The position numbers and the translations under genes were made by a program. A DNA stretch of 64,000 bases from contig JABMCL010002130.1 in assembly GCA_018857735.1 (NCBI GenBank), forward strand, positions 873,501 through 937,500. Direction: 5' to 3'. Below are positions 13,156-26,786 of this stretch, in pieces. Positions within the stretch are counted from its first letter, which is position 1, and each line of letters starts with the position of its first letter. Below the pieces are notes generated by a model. It saw only the letters and a list, made by a program, of their open reading frames with translations, was not told the DNA's origin and made no database searches. The stretch comes from Alviniconcha marisindica (lineage: Eukaryota > Mollusca > Gastropoda > Provannidae).

Positions 13156-13739
13156 CAGCAGTTAGTCATTATCACAAAACAACTGGATTGTGAACCTCAA
13201 TGGTAATTACAATCAAAGAGCCCACGACAAATTTAGTTTTTGCAAATGAAATGTAAGCTAACTCGCACCATAACTTCGTCTAACATCACAAAACAAAAAC
13301 AAACAAAAAAAGGTGGGAGTCTTTACTAGAATTACAACAAACGGTGCATTTTTATTATTTTTTATCAATTGTGTTCTTGTGACTGACACACCCAGCAGAC
13401 ATACAATTTGAGTTTTAAGTGGTCACGCTGTACACTAAATTGCAAGCACGCTGTATTTTCATTGAAATACCACAGCCTTACTACTTACAAATGGGAATAA
13501 TAGCCAACAACACGTGTAAACTTCAGTTGCTGTGAGAGGAGTCTAAAGAACTGTCAGGATATCAGACACCAAAACAAACATGCAAATCCACTCTTCACCC
13601 AGCAGTGCAAGCAAACCATGACCTTTTAAGAAGACAGACTGCATGTTTACTGCAGACTGGGCTCATAACCAGCAACAAGTTGTACTTAAGAGTGAGTCAG
13701 AAAATCTAATTACACCAGGAACTACACAATCATTTACAA

Positions 13740-14195
13740 GGACCCAGCACAGGACCACTTGCTTTCCTGGTTCATTGTACAGCATACATAATGACCTAAC
13801 ACGGGACCATTTTCTTTCCCAGTTCATTCTATAGCATACACAGGACCATTTTCTTTCCCAGTTCGTTCTATAGCATACACAGGACCATTTTCTTTCCCAG
13901 TTCATTCTATAGCATACACAGGACCATTTTCTTTCCCAGTTCATTCTATAGCATACACAGGACCATTTTCTTTCCTGGTTCATTGTACAGCATACACAAT
14001 GACCTAACACAGGACCATTTTCTTTCCTGGTTCATTGTACAGCATACACAATGACCTAACACAGGACCATTTTCTTTCCCAGGTTCATTCTATAGCAGGC
14101 ACAGGACCATTTTCTTTCCTGGTTCATTATACAACATACACAATGACCTAACACAGGACCATTTTCTTTCCCAGTTCATTCTATAGCATACACAA
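13740..14195 (+). repeat. 38-bp minisatellite, about 11 copies
   Basis: ACAGGACCATTTTCTTTCCC units, some extended by ATGACCTAAC. Confidence 0.9.
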
Positions 14196-14399
14196 TGAAA
14201 GCGCTACCCCCCAAAAATGTTGCATGATATCAACTGTGACAATAAATAAAATGAAACATTTACACTGTGGTTACAGAATGAATGATGAAATAAATCATAA
14301 ATGCTTAGAAGCAACTGCAATATCGGGTCAGAAATCACATTAAAATAAAATAATAAAAGTGCTTCTTTGCTGAAGGTTCTACACAACTTACACCCGTAA

Positions 14400-14615
14400 C
14401 CCTTTCACTGCCATGCTTGCGTGAAAACAGTGCGAAATTTAAATACCATAGATTTATCTTTTTTAAATTCACATTTGCAAGAGAAGGGATTTGTGTGGAA
14501 ATGAACAGCATTGAAAGCAGATTTGTTTTAGGACAAAAATGTATCTTGCTTGCAGGCATGTGTTGTTCGTGCACTCTTCAGCCTGGAACCCTTACAGGTT
14601 GGGGCTGTGAAGGGG
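14400..14615. mobile_element. piggyBac-type MITE copy 1
   Basis: A 216-bp element in the CDT1-CDYL intergenic region with ends CCTTTCACTGC and GCTGTGAAGGGG in inverted orientation. The right flank is TTAA (14616-14619); the left flank has decayed to GTAA. It has partial internal similarity to the copy at 23562. TTAA targets are the mark of piggyBac-like elements. Confidence 0.6.
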
Positions 14616-16024
14616 TTAAGCTACATTTCCATATCCATGGGTGTGGTGCTGGGACGCAGACGGCACGACATGCTGTCAGTTGGTAGTGCGTTTCCATGTA
14701 CACCAGCACCATATGCAGTTCTCTACCTTTTGCTGAACACAACACACTGATCAAGAACTCACTGGCAGATCTAAAACAAAACAACAACAAAACAAGTTTT
14801 TAAAAATGGCAGTGTACATGCCATGAAGAAAACCAAATGAAAATTATCGTTCAACGTATCGGCACTTTCCACAAATATTGCACTTTCAAAAGGAAGTACA
14901 GGAAAAGGAGTGAGAACGGAAGCGTGCCTCGGCAATGAAGGCACAGTCAATCACTCCCTGGCATCAAGTGTCTGCAAGATGACAACCAGATGAAGAAAGA
15001 TGCTATGCTTTCCTACATTTGTGACTGTTTTCTACATCGCAATTGCTGTTGCGGCACAGTAACGATGCCAGAAGAAAGCAGCTTCAGTCCACAGATCGAC
15101 TGGAACAACCAAGGGCCTGTGCTACCAGCATGTGCTCCACACAGGTCGTGGCAAAATTCTCCAGAATGATGCCAGTGTCCAAGTTAATCCATACAGTCTG
15201 GGCAGTACAGCTCTATGACAGCTGGCTTTCCTGGAGGGGGTGGGGGTGTCCTCAGAGGAGCAAAGAAACGTGCAAACTGATTCTCTGTGCACCTTCTCCT
15301 CCTCTTCAAAACATATATATACACACACAAACACTGGGGAATGCTTTTCACTATCCATCCAGGGAATATTTTGATTAAATGCATGTTTAACTTCTATAAC
15401 CTTCCTTGCTAGGTGGTTCTTTGGACTATAATCAATAATTACACCCTCTGTTTACAGATCACAGTCAATTGACAGTACTTGAAAAACTGACTCTCAACCA
15501 AGTATGAATTTAAAAAATCCCCCCAAAAATCCATTAAAAAACAAAAATCAAACATGACAAAAATTATCGTGTAAATACAAAGTAAAAAAGTTTAGTTAAT
15601 CTCATCAGCAAACCAAGACCATACCCATTAAAAGTAACACTGTATTTCATCATAAATATAATCATGCCATCTACATTTTCAGTGTTAATTGGGAGGGCGG
15701 GGGGCTGTCTTAACACTGCAGTATGACAGCTCACTGAAATATTTCAGTTTACCACTGGTAGTTGTACTTACAGTCATTGCTGTAATGTTGACTACGGAAA
15801 ACAAAGTGTGACTGGTGGCAAGCACGGTGCAACTGCTACCCTCTCCACACAGCTGTCCCAAAACAACCAAATCAAGGAGTCAGTAGCTTGAGGATCAAAG
15901 GTATTTTCAGTATTCTGATCAGATCCAATCACATTCAGCCTTCTGCTGGTAAAAGGACAGTCATAGCTGAAAGACTGTCTTAAACAGAAGATAAAAAAGT
16001 TACAGTTAGCTATAGTTTCAACTA

Positions 16025-16110
16025 AGGTCACGGTGAACACTTCCATGCAAAGTACATTAAAATAGTTTCAACTAAGGTCACGGTGAACACTTCCATGCAA
16101 AGTACATTAA
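16025..16110 (+). repeat. 44-bp direct duplication
   Basis: AGTTTCAACTAAGGTCACGG through AAGTACATTA occurs twice in tandem. Confidence 0.9.
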
Positions 16111-16159
16111 TATTATATTGGAAGATCACATGTGAAACAGCATTTCAAAATATTTCTTA

Positions 16160-16985
16160 ACAGGATTTGATGCGAAAACACCACGAAATCCCTACTGCTG
16201 CCTAGACTGACTGACTGACTGAATCTTCAGCAAAAACACCACGAAATCCCTACTGCTGCCTAGACTGACCCTACTGCTGCCAAGATTGACTCAGCAAAAA
16301 CACCACGGAATCCCTACTGCTGCCTAGATTGACTGACTCAATCTTCAGCAAAAACACCACGGAATCCCTACTGCTGCCAAGACTGACTCAGCAAAAACAC
16401 CATGGAATCCCTACTGCTGCCTAGATTGACTGACTCAATCTTCAGCAAGAACACCACGGAATCCCTACTGCTGCCTAGGCTGATTCAGCGAAAACACCAT
16501 GGAATCCCTACTGCTGCCTAGACTGCTGCCTAGGCTGATTCAGCAAAAACACCATGGAATCCCTACTGCTGCCTAGACTGACTTGGCAAAAACACCATGG
16601 AATCCCTACTGCTGCCTAGACTGACTCAGCAAAAACACCATGGAATCCCCACTGCTGCCTAGACTGACTCGGCAAAAACACCATGGAATCCCCACTGCTG
16701 CCTAGACTGACTCGGCAAAAACACCATGGAATCCCCACTGCTGCCTAGACTGACTCACCGAAAACACCACAGAATCTCTACTGCTGCCTAGACTGATTCA
16801 GCAAAAACACCACGGAATCCCTACTGCTGCCTAGGCTGACTCAGCGAAAACACCACAGAATCTCTACTGCTGCCTAGGCTGACTCAACGAAAACACCACG
16901 GAATCCCTACTGCTGCCTAGACTGACTCAGCGAAAACACCACGGAATCCCCACTGCTGCCTAGACTGACTCAATCTTCAGCAAAA
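16160..16985 (+). repeat. ~43-bp minisatellite, about 19 copies
   Basis: AAAACACCACGGAATCCCTA plus CTGCTGCCTAGACTGACTCA units with variable spacers. Confidence 0.92.
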
Positions 16986-17384
16986 ATCTTAATTCACATG
17001 TGTGTTATGGGGCAATACAGAAATGGAGAAAAGCAGCACATGATATGTTTAATATTATTCACAAAATGAGCTTACATCCCCTGACCCCTCCCCATCCTGT
17101 TAAGAATCCCAGCCACTACCATCTGAACAATATAGCTGGAAACATTGGGTTGGATGTCTTCAAATCAACTGAAGCCCTGATTAGAAAGCAAAACAAACAA
17201 CAAAGTTCAAATTGACAGAAACAATAATTATGGTCTGTACATGAGTGTGATGAGAGATTCACTCCAACTCCAGTGTACAAGAGAAAAATGAACAATTGCG
17301 TTAACACCACTGAAGTACACCATGTACACAGTTTCCATGCACACTCTGGCCTAGTTGACTTTCATGTGACATGTCTAGATGTCT

Positions 17385-18395
17385 GTCTCCATCAGACCCA
17401 ACAGTCTATGTCTGTCTCCATCAGACCTGACCCAGCTGACCCTACAGTCTATAATTATGTCTGTCTCCATCAGACCTGACCCAGCTGACCCTACAGTTTA
17501 TTTGGTCTCCATCAGGACCATACTACTCTATGTCTGTCTCCATCAGTGACATGACTCGCAAACTTATCAGACCGCCATGAAAGTATATTTGTCTGTTTAG
17601 ACCGACCCAGCTGACCTGACCCAGCTGACCCTACAGTCTATAATTATGTCTGTCTCCATCAGACCTGACCCAGCTGACCCTACAGTCTATAATTATGTCT
17701 GTCTCCATCAGACCTGACCCAGCTGACCCTACAGTCTATAATTATGTCTGTCTCCATCAGACCTGACCCAGCTGACCCTACAATCTATAATTATGTCTGT
17801 CTCCATCAGACCTGACCCAGCTGACCCTACAATCTATGTCTGTCTCCATCAGACCTGACCCAGCTGACCCTACAGTCTATAATTATGTCTGTCTCCATCA
17901 GACCTGACCCAGCTGACCCTACAGTCTATATGTCTGTCTCCATAGCCTATCCAGGCCAACAGTCATAATTATGTCTGTCTCCATCAGACCTGACCCAGAT
18001 GACCCTACAGTCTATAATTATGTCTGTCTCCATCAGACCTGACCCAGCTGACCTGACCCAGCTGACCCTACAGTCTATAATTATGTCTGTCTCCATCAGA
18101 CCTGACCCAGCTGACCCTACAGTCTATAATTATGTCTGTCTCCATCAGACCCGACCCTGCTGACCCTACAGTCTATAATTATGTCTTCTATCAGACCTGA
18201 CCCAGCTGACCCTACAGTCTATAATTATGTCTGTCTCCATCAGACCTGACCCAGCTGACCTACAATCTATGTCTGTCTCCATCAGACCTGACCCAGCTGA
18301 CCCTACAGTCTATAATTATGTCTGTCTCCATCAGACCTGACCCAGCTGACCCTACAGTCTATATGTCTGTCTCCATAGCTATCCAGGCAAACAGA
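17385..18395 (+). repeat. ~49-bp minisatellite, about 20 copies
   Basis: CTCCATCAGACCTGACCCAG plus CTGACCCTACAGTCTATAAT units; some copies lose the ATAATTATG part. Confidence 0.92.
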
Positions 18396-19827
18396 GCAAG
18401 TCAAGATATATTTGCAATCCATGTTTGGGAGAAAGATGTCAGTCAAAGGTCAAGATAAGGCATGACATGCCGAGTGCAAACTGACACACCTGAAGTTGAA
18501 GGAAAAAAAGAGTACTACCTGTACAGCAGTGTCAGAGCCTAGGGCCAACTTGTGCAACACTGACAAGTAAATTGAAATCCTTTAAAGATGGTCACATGCC
18601 GCTACAGCAAGCAGAGGCAGTGAGGGAAAGAAAGTAACCCGCTTCACTTGCACCAGCTGCCGCTGGAACTACACTGTCACTAGTGTTAGTCTCTACTTGT
18701 GTAGCCCATCCAAAAATGTACAATCAGAAAACTATACACCTGTAAGTGCTATCCAATGCCAACATAGCAAACACTGAAACAGGAACCAGGCAACCTCACT
18801 TACACCTGAAAAATGACGAGGACTTTGAATATGGTCTGCACACATCATTCTGGCCAAGTTCCCACCTATAATTTACAACTGTATACATGTATTTATAACT
18901 CATTAAATGCAGGTGGTGCTCAGTACATGGTAAGTCACCTTGAACAGCTCAACGTGCAAGTATTGCGGCCTCTGGACTTTCCTCATGTGGCGGGGAGTAA
19001 GAATACAAACCAGTTTAGGTGGCACCTTTCAAAATCAAAAGCATATTTAAAATCTTCATCATTTACAACTGAAATAGAAAACAAGGGCAAGCACCTACTC
19101 TTTAAAATTGAGATCTTAGAACTTACACAGTAAGCGAACCAATCACAGAATGCACCGTCACTCACACACCGTGTGGGTCAAATCTGTGCATATACGCTTG
19201 TAAAAACAGACCTGGAACTTCAGTTGCATTGTTTTTTTTTAATCAAAAAACAAAACAAAATAAATGTCAGTAAACACAAAATGATCATGCAACAGGAATA
19301 TGAGGAAGGTTTCCTATGCAGACTTATGATGCAGGCGGAACACACAAAAAAGGAAGCATACATCCACATGCCACGCCTGTGGACAGGCTCAGACACACAG
19401 ACATGTCCATGCATACAGATCTTGCCTAGTACTTACTACCCGTCAGAATGTGATGATTATGATCAACTCCCAATGACAAAGCACCTTGTCCTGACCCAAG
19501 GGGGACAGCAGCACAGAGCTCGCTGTTCTGATCTGCCTGATATTTGGGCTGGTTGTTAGTTGTAAAAGAAGGGTTCAGCTATCACTACAGTCCAACAAAA
19601 GGCACACACGCCCCCCAGACCTCATTTTGTGCTTTTCCTGCTACCCTGCATACACTACGCACACTGCTCACAAGACTGCGCTGCAACACACATTTCTTAC
19701 TCAGGTTTCAGGGATCTTCTGCGACTCTTTTCCTCCATCAATAACATCAGCGCTCCTGTTCAGCGCTGATTTTCATTGACAAAAACTCTCTTTGCATTTT
19801 CCTGTTCTACAGATTTTCTGTTTAAAA

Positions 19828-20085
19828 GTGTGCATGAGGGGCTCCACACACAACTGACCGGTCAATTAAAAGTGTGCATGAGGGGCTCCACACACAACTG
19901 ACTGGTCAATTAAAAAGGTGCATGAGGGGCTCCACACACAACTGACCGGTCAATTAAAAAGGTGCATGAGGGGCTCCACACACAACTGACCGGTCAATTA
20001 AAAAGGTGCATGAGGGGCTCCACACACAACTGACCGGTCAATTAAAAAGGTGCATGAGGGGCTCCACAAACAACTGACCGGTCAA
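19828..20085 (+). repeat. 44-bp tandem repeat x 6
   Basis: TGCATGAGGGGCTCCACACA units ending GACCGGTCAATTAAAA. Confidence 0.93.
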
Positions 20086-20944
20086 TCTACAAGGGCGAGG
20101 CAGGGGGCACAAAGTGAAGGACAAAACAACAAACAATTTTAACAGCAACTGCATCCGGGTGGTTGTCCAGTGACTCAATAAAATTTACAGAGCTAAAACA
20201 AACTCAGCTGCTAATATGAACTTCATAATGAAGAGAATGTGTATATATTTTTATAATCATAATGGCTGCTAATGTAAAATCTGTGGCAATTAAAAAGAAA
20301 AAAATATGCTTGCTGCACGCACACTCCTGGTTCATGGAGGGGGAGGAGGGGAGGGGGGTCCAGAACCATGTTTAACACGCTAGCTTATATAAAATATCCC
20401 TTTGCACATCAGACATGCACTTACACACAAACCAGGGCCAACAGTTTGGGAACCATCTGTAGGAACAGACTGGGTGTACCCATAACTGAGGTCACAATCG
20501 TTTCAGAGTTTTTGGAATCAAGTCAGGAACACAAGATGAATTCCGTTCCATTCTGTTTGTATGGATGTCATTTCAAACTAGTTCAAATAATGAAATTAAC
20601 AATACCCCTCCCCCCCACAGCACAAACTTAGAAAATGCAGTATTAAACATTATCAAATTACTGTGCTGGTTTCTCTTTCCAAACATATCTGCACCAAGAC
20701 TGGGCCACAGCCTCAAACAGGCATTGGATCCTTGGATGCGGCTACAGGGGAGGAGGGGGCAAAAACACCCCGAATAATGTGTAATGGATCACAATTTATG
20801 AGAAAGGTTTCTGCAGGAAGAGAAAGCTGCGTCTGGCAGACAGACTCCCAGCAGGCGGCCGTCACGATCGACATCATCAGATGCCACCCCACTCTGGCCT
20901 TTACTGACAGATACAACCACAGCAGCTGGAGGCTAAGCCTTTCC

Positions 20945-21195
20945 CCTCAACTGCCACACAAAGCTGACCCCTCAACTGCCACACAAAGCTGACCCCTCAA
21001 CTGCCACACAAACCTGACCCCTCAACTGCCACACAAACCTGACCCCTCAACTGCCACACAAACCTGACCCCTCAACTGCCACACAAAGCTGACCCCTCAA
21101 CTGCCACACAAAGCTGACCCCTCAACTGCCACACAAAGCTGACCCCTCAACTGCCACACAAACCTGACCCCTCAACTGCCACACAAAGCTGACCT
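20945..21195 (+). repeat. 25-bp tandem repeat, about 10 copies
   Basis: CCCTCAACTGCCACACAAAG alternating with an AAACC variant. Confidence 0.93.
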
Positions 21196-21999
21196 ATGAC
21201 TGCCAGCATTCTGAAGCAAGATCAAAACATACAAAAGGTTAAAAAATAAAATAAAATAAAATACTTTAAACTGGATGCAGAACATTCACATTTTGTCAAC
21301 CAACTGAAAGTTTAGCTGATCAAATTTCATTCCCTATCAATTATCATTTGTTACTGTATTACCTGTCTGCTGTTTGAAAGGGGTGTTTTCAGTGTTTGTG
21401 CATGTTTTGTATTGTCTAGTTAAAATACGGGCTCTTTTGAACTGCTTGTCAGCCCCACATCTGAGGACATTAAACCCCACATCATCAACCGTTTGTGTGT
21501 TTTTATCTCTGAATTACCAGCTGGCTGAGCTGTGGGCAGGTTGCGTAGTACTGATCACTTCACAGACTCACTTGACCACACCAACTCAGGCATAGTACTG
21601 ATCGTTTCACACTCACTTGACCACACCTGTCCAAGACATAAAAACAACCTGCCTCTACATTCAGTCTCATATAACTCAGTGCAATGTTATATTAACTACA
21701 TATATACATGTACAAATAATGTTCTGATTTACATTGTTTTCCATTCATTATCAACATCATCATTATTACACACACACAGACAGGCACACGTGTGTGTGCA
21801 CACTAGTCACAGCAACACACACACACACAGCATTAAACATCAAGCAAGGCAGCTGCCACAGCCACTTCTGCCAAGGTACATTATATTACGGCTGACATGC
21901 ACACACCATCACACTTGCTGTTCTCTTTTTTTTTCCTTCTTGTCATGGATGCCACGCTCAGCTACCGCTTTGGAACAAGTCCTTCCTGGTAGAAATATG

Positions 22000-22140
22000 C
22001 AGTGCCAAACGTTCCTCATTCTCAGCACACTGCTCAAACCACATGTGCCCTGTTCGATCGACAAAGAAATGCAGTGCCAAATGTTCCTCATTTTCAGCAC
22101 ACCGCTCATATCGCATGTGCCCTGTTCGATCGACAAAGAA
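22000..22140 (+). repeat. 72-bp direct repeat x 2
   Basis: ATGCAGTGCCAAACGTTCCT to TGTTCGATCGACAAAG is repeated with a few changes. Confidence 0.88.
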
Positions 22141-23561
22141 CAAGTTGGGGGCAGTCAGCACGGCAGTCTTACTGAGAGAAGCATGCTAAGAGCGGCACTA
22201 CTCTTTCAAGATCAAAATGAAGTGGCTGACAGAGTGCAAGCACAGATGGGGAGTCAGATGACAAAAAGGGAAAGTTGCAGATAAAAAGCAGAATGAAGAC
22301 AGAACTGGAATATATATTACGACGATAAAGGCTCAGACTCTGGGCATGCCAATTTCACAATCCGAGGGAGCAATGCAGTGTTCTGATTGGTCCATTGCCG
22401 AGCAAAACCAAGGCATTCTTTCTGAGGATCTACAAATCATCACGCCCCAAAGACTGAGGCCTGATTATTGATTTTCAGTCTTTGCTTCAAGTTCAACAGT
22501 ATAATCAGACTGGAAACAAAACTGAAGTGGCCCACGTTTGCTGCACAGCACAGACTATTGAACTGGCCCCAGTCACTGATTACCACACTGGTGGGACCAG
22601 TTCAACAAACAATACTTCACGTATACACGTCTATGGGCTGTTGACAAACTGCAGAAACTTGGGTTTGGCCAGTGGATTTCATGTTTGTCACTCTCACTCT
22701 CACTGACAGTTCTCCTTCAGCTGAGAGGAGTAGGTGTAGAAACTAATTCTAAAAATGATGGGGGGAAACGAAGTAGGCCTGTTTTTGTTTGTTTGTTTTT
22801 TGTTATGCTTTCTCAAAATCTCAGCCACAATCTTTTTAAGAGACTGTGGGGGAGGGAGTAGGCCTAACCTGTTTTCATCTTCTTTGTCTTTTCTTGTGCT
22901 TTCTTGGCCACAGTTTGCATTCCCAAATCTTAGTGCGTCTGACCGTTAACTGTTGTCATGGAAGTTCTGATCTGCTACCCACAAATAATTATAGCCCTGG
23001 ATACATACTGCGGAGCAAGGGTACGAGGACCCCTCCTGACTGCCAAGGAAAATCAGCACTGCCGGTGGAAAAAGGAAAAACTGTCGTAGGCCCCAGACAC
23101 ACTGCTACAAAGGGATCGGATAGGTTAGGTGTCTTTAAATTCCCCGGTCTTTACTTACTCGTAACCAGAGGCACAAGTCAGAGGTGTGCAAAGGGCAAGG
23201 GGGCGGAGAGTTGCTTCACCTTTAACCAAGTGATGCCCCCTTTTGCAGCCTTAACTCCAGTACACATTTCATTCCTAAGTACCATGTAACACTGCCCATC
23301 CCTCAAAACAAATGTCCATTCTAGCAAAAACACTAATGCGCTCATTGTAACACTGACTAAAACAAGGAAATTTACTGAAAAGATAAGGGGAATTTATGAA
23401 GGAAGGAAAAATATATCCATGAAAAAAAGATGGAAGAAAGAGCAAAGAAATGCTGCAAAGTGGTACGTAGACAGACAGTAGACTGGCAGTCCTTAGCTGT
23501 TCTGAAGTCCCCATAAGAAAAATAAATCACATTTTTGTGTGTATGAAGGGCACCAGATTAA

Positions 23562-23756
23562 CCCCTTCAGCGGCTATACGTGGGGCAGTAAAATGTTAAA
23601 TCTGAAATCCTTTAGCTTTGAGGAGGAGGCAGGATTTACACCAACATGCACCGTATTAAAAGCAGGTTTGCTGTTGGATAGGCCCTGCATATATTCTCTG
23701 CAGCCTTTGTGTGCATTTTTCAGTCTGGAAAACTTACAGTTCGAGCAGTGAAGGGG
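23562..23756. mobile_element. piggyBac-type MITE copy 2
   Basis: A 195-bp element with inverted ends CCCCTTCAGCGGC and GAGCAGTGAAGGGG, flanked by perfect TTAA on both sides (23558-23561, 23757-23760). It matches the layout of the copy at 14400-14615, including an internal segment ending in CAGTCTGGAA / CAGCCTGGAA. Confidence 0.65.
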
Positions 23757-23884
23757 TTAAGGCCCTTTCAAAAGGGGTGTGGTGTGGTTGTTAAATCTGA
23801 GCTGTCGTGATACTGAAGCTGCAAGGTCAGCTAGAATCGCCCTTCAGGCCACTCCACAGTTTTCCCTTTTCCCTCATCCACTCA

Positions 23885-24890
23885 CTGACAGTGCAGTCCA
23901 CAAGTTCAACTCTTCCATCTACAATGATTCACTGACAGTGCAGTCCTCAAGTTCAACTCTTCCACCTACAATGATTCACTGACAGTGCAGTCCTCAAGTT
24001 CAACTCGTCCATCTACAATGATTCACTGACAGTGCAGTCCTCAAGTTCAACTCTTCCATCTACAATGATTCACTGACAGTGCAGTCCACAAGTTCAACTC
24101 TTGCCTATACAATGATTCACTAACAGTGCAGTCCACAAGTTCAACTCTTGCCTATACAATGATTCACTGACAGTGCAGCCACAAGTTCAACTCTTGCCTC
24201 TACATCAATTCAGTGGCAGTGCAGTCCACAAGTTCAACTCTTGCCTATACAATGTCAATGATTCACTGACAGTGCAGTCCACAAGTCAACTCTTGCCTAT
24301 ACAACGTCAATGATTCACTGACAGTGCAGTCCACAAGTCAACTCTTGCCTAGACAATGTCAATGATTCACTGACAGTGCAGTCCACAAGTCAACTCTTGC
24401 CTAGACAATGTCAATGATTCACTGACAGTGCAGTCCACAAGTCAACTCTTGCCTACACAATGTCAATGATTCACTGACAGTGCAGTCCACAAGTCAACTC
24501 TTGCCTAGACAATGTCAATGATTCACTGACAGTGCAGTCCACAAGTCAACTCTTGCCTACACAATGTCAATGATTCACTGACAGTGCAGTCCACAAGTCA
24601 ACTCTTGCCTAGACAATGATTCACTGACAGTGCAGTCCACAAGTCAACTCTTGCCTAGACAATGATTCACTGACAGTGCAGTCCACAAGTCAACTCTTGC
24701 CTAGACAATGTCAATGATTCACTGACAGTGCAGTCTCACAAGTCAACTCTTGCCTAGACAATGTCAATGATTCACTGACAGTGCAGTCCACAAGTCAACT
24801 CTTGCCTAGACAATGTCAATGATTCACTGACAGTGCAGTCCACAAGTCAACTCTTGCCTAGACAATGATTCATTGACAGGCAAAAGGCTG
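23885..24890 (+). repeat. 44-51-bp minisatellite, about 20 copies
   Basis: ATTCACTGACAGTGCAGTCC plus ACAAGTCAACTCTTGCCTAG units. The left part has TTCAACTCTTCC variants and the right part is more uniform, so the array has grown from the right. Confidence 0.92.
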
Positions 24891-25364
24891 CCTCCCTGCA
24901 CGTCACTGCCCCAACATTGCTGGGCCACGTACACTTACAACACATGCCAGTGAGGCCTATTAGAATGGCAAGATGCTGTCAAAACACACTGTTGTCCAAG
25001 GGCTGTCAGGAAGGCAAGTGCTGTCATCATGCTGTCAAAACACACTGCTGTCTAAGACCTTGTTGTCACTGAGCCATCCGTAATGTTGAAGGATTCTGGG
25101 TGTTCCACAATTCTCTAGTTTGCTGGTTTGTTTTGTTGTTATTGTTTTTTTGTGGTTTTGTTGTTGCTGTTGTTGTTTTTGTTTCGTTTAGGGGTGGGGG
25201 GGTGGGGGGGGGGGACTTCACCATGCTGCTGAAGCTGTTTTGTTCAGAACAGTTTCAGAAGCTGCTAAGAGCAGTTCTACCGGGTGATGACCCAGGAACA
25301 ACAACAGCCATTTAAAAAGTGTGTGGGCACCTGCTGCACAAAGGAGTGCAGCCTTTTTGTGACA

Positions 25365-25520
25365 GTGGTGGTCAGCTGTCACTGTTGAGACTTCATAGAG
25401 TGGTGGTCAGCTGTCACTGCTGAGACTTCACAGAGTGGTGGTCAGCTGTCACTGCTGAGACTTCACAGAGTGGTGGTCAGCTGACGCTGCTGAGCCTTCG
25501 TACAGTGGTGGTCAGCCGAC
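25365..25520 (+). repeat. 35-bp repeat, about 5 copies, in the CDYL 3'UTR region
   Basis: TGGTGGTCAGCTGTCACTGC units just downstream of the CDYL stop (25580) in transcription direction. Confidence 0.88.
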
Positions 25521-25579
25521 GCTGCTGCTCAGGAAACAAAAGCTGCCAGACTTGCAGGAAGCCAGAAAGGTGAGGGTGA

Positions 25580-26736
25580 TCAGGAGGAGAAGTTGTTCTC
25601 GTTGGCAAGGTAGGCTTCCATGGCGCGCTGGCATTCGGTGGAGGACCAGCGCTCCAGAAGCAGATTGCACTCCGTCTCGTTGGTCAGCTCCAGCTTGGTG
25701 CGGTGGTGTGACCGTACCAACAGCTTGGTGCCCTCCAACACCTGCTGACACACAGCCTGCGTCAACAGCTATTCAACAACGCCCCACAGCAAGCGCATTC
25801 CATACATACTTTAGGCCAAACAAAAGCAGAAAAACAACCAAACAACCAAGAACCAGTCCACAAAGAGCATCACAGAATCAAACATGTACGGGACACAAGT
25901 TCAGCAAAGTTTCAAATGAAGCAACCTGAGGTAAGTTGGAGTGGGGCTCCTGAAATCGTTATATCCATCTATTTATGGGGTGGTTGTTGTCCCTGGTTTT
26001 CTGTTTGTCGAACAGCAGCAACTACTGAACTAGTCCCATCTGTTGGATAACTTGTGAAGCCAGAGGCTGGCTGACTACAGGTGTGACAGCAGTGCAGGTT
26101 TACAACACCTCTACACAACACCCCCAGCTTGCTTCCACCCCGGTGTCCCAACAACCATCCACGCTGCAGCAGCTTCTTACAAAGTCCCCACAAGTGCCCT
26201 TACGTGGGGGAGGGGGGGGGGGCAGCTGTGGGTCTCAGTGAAGGACACTGTGCCTTGGGGTTGGCTAGAAATAACACGCTGTAAAGCATTCACCGTCACT
26301 ATTAGTACTGGTGACAGTGAACGCTTCTACATCACCTGACTTACAGTAATAGTGTTAGTGTTGTTAACAGTATTACCTTAGCCGAGCAGCTGGCCATGTT
26401 CTGTGCGCGAGGAATCACTTCCTGCATAAAGGCTGTTGGCCAGAAGACGTGGGACACCAGCCCTAGCTGGTAGGCTTCCAGTGCTGTGATGCGACGACCG
26501 CCAAACAACAGCTCATTGGCCTGTGTGCACGCAGTTACAGGGCTTACAAACTGAGGCAGTTTACCATTATGAAAAATGAACACATACAACACCCTGCACT
26601 TCCCCATCCTATCCCATCCCAGCACACACATGCACTCCCATCCACTGACCCCCTCCACCCCAACCAACACACACATACATGTACACCTACAGTGATACAC
26701 ACATCACCTATCTATCAACACACATTCTTCCCTCCA

Positions 26737-26786
<50 letters not shown>

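Larger units (their letters stand above)
9764..25579. other. Convergent intergenic region CDT1 to CDYL
   Basis: 15.8 kb holding both 3'UTRs and at least nine minisatellite arrays plus two piggyBac-type MITEs, listed separately. ORFs here are short, repeat-derived or lack splice context, and none was accepted. Stretches 14620-16020, 18400-19820 and 22290-23550 show nothing recognisable. Confidence 0.6.

Noticed and set aside
20340..24890. Regular spaced repeats considered as CRISPR
   Set aside because: Units are directly tandem without unique spacers and the DNA is animal; these are minisatellites.
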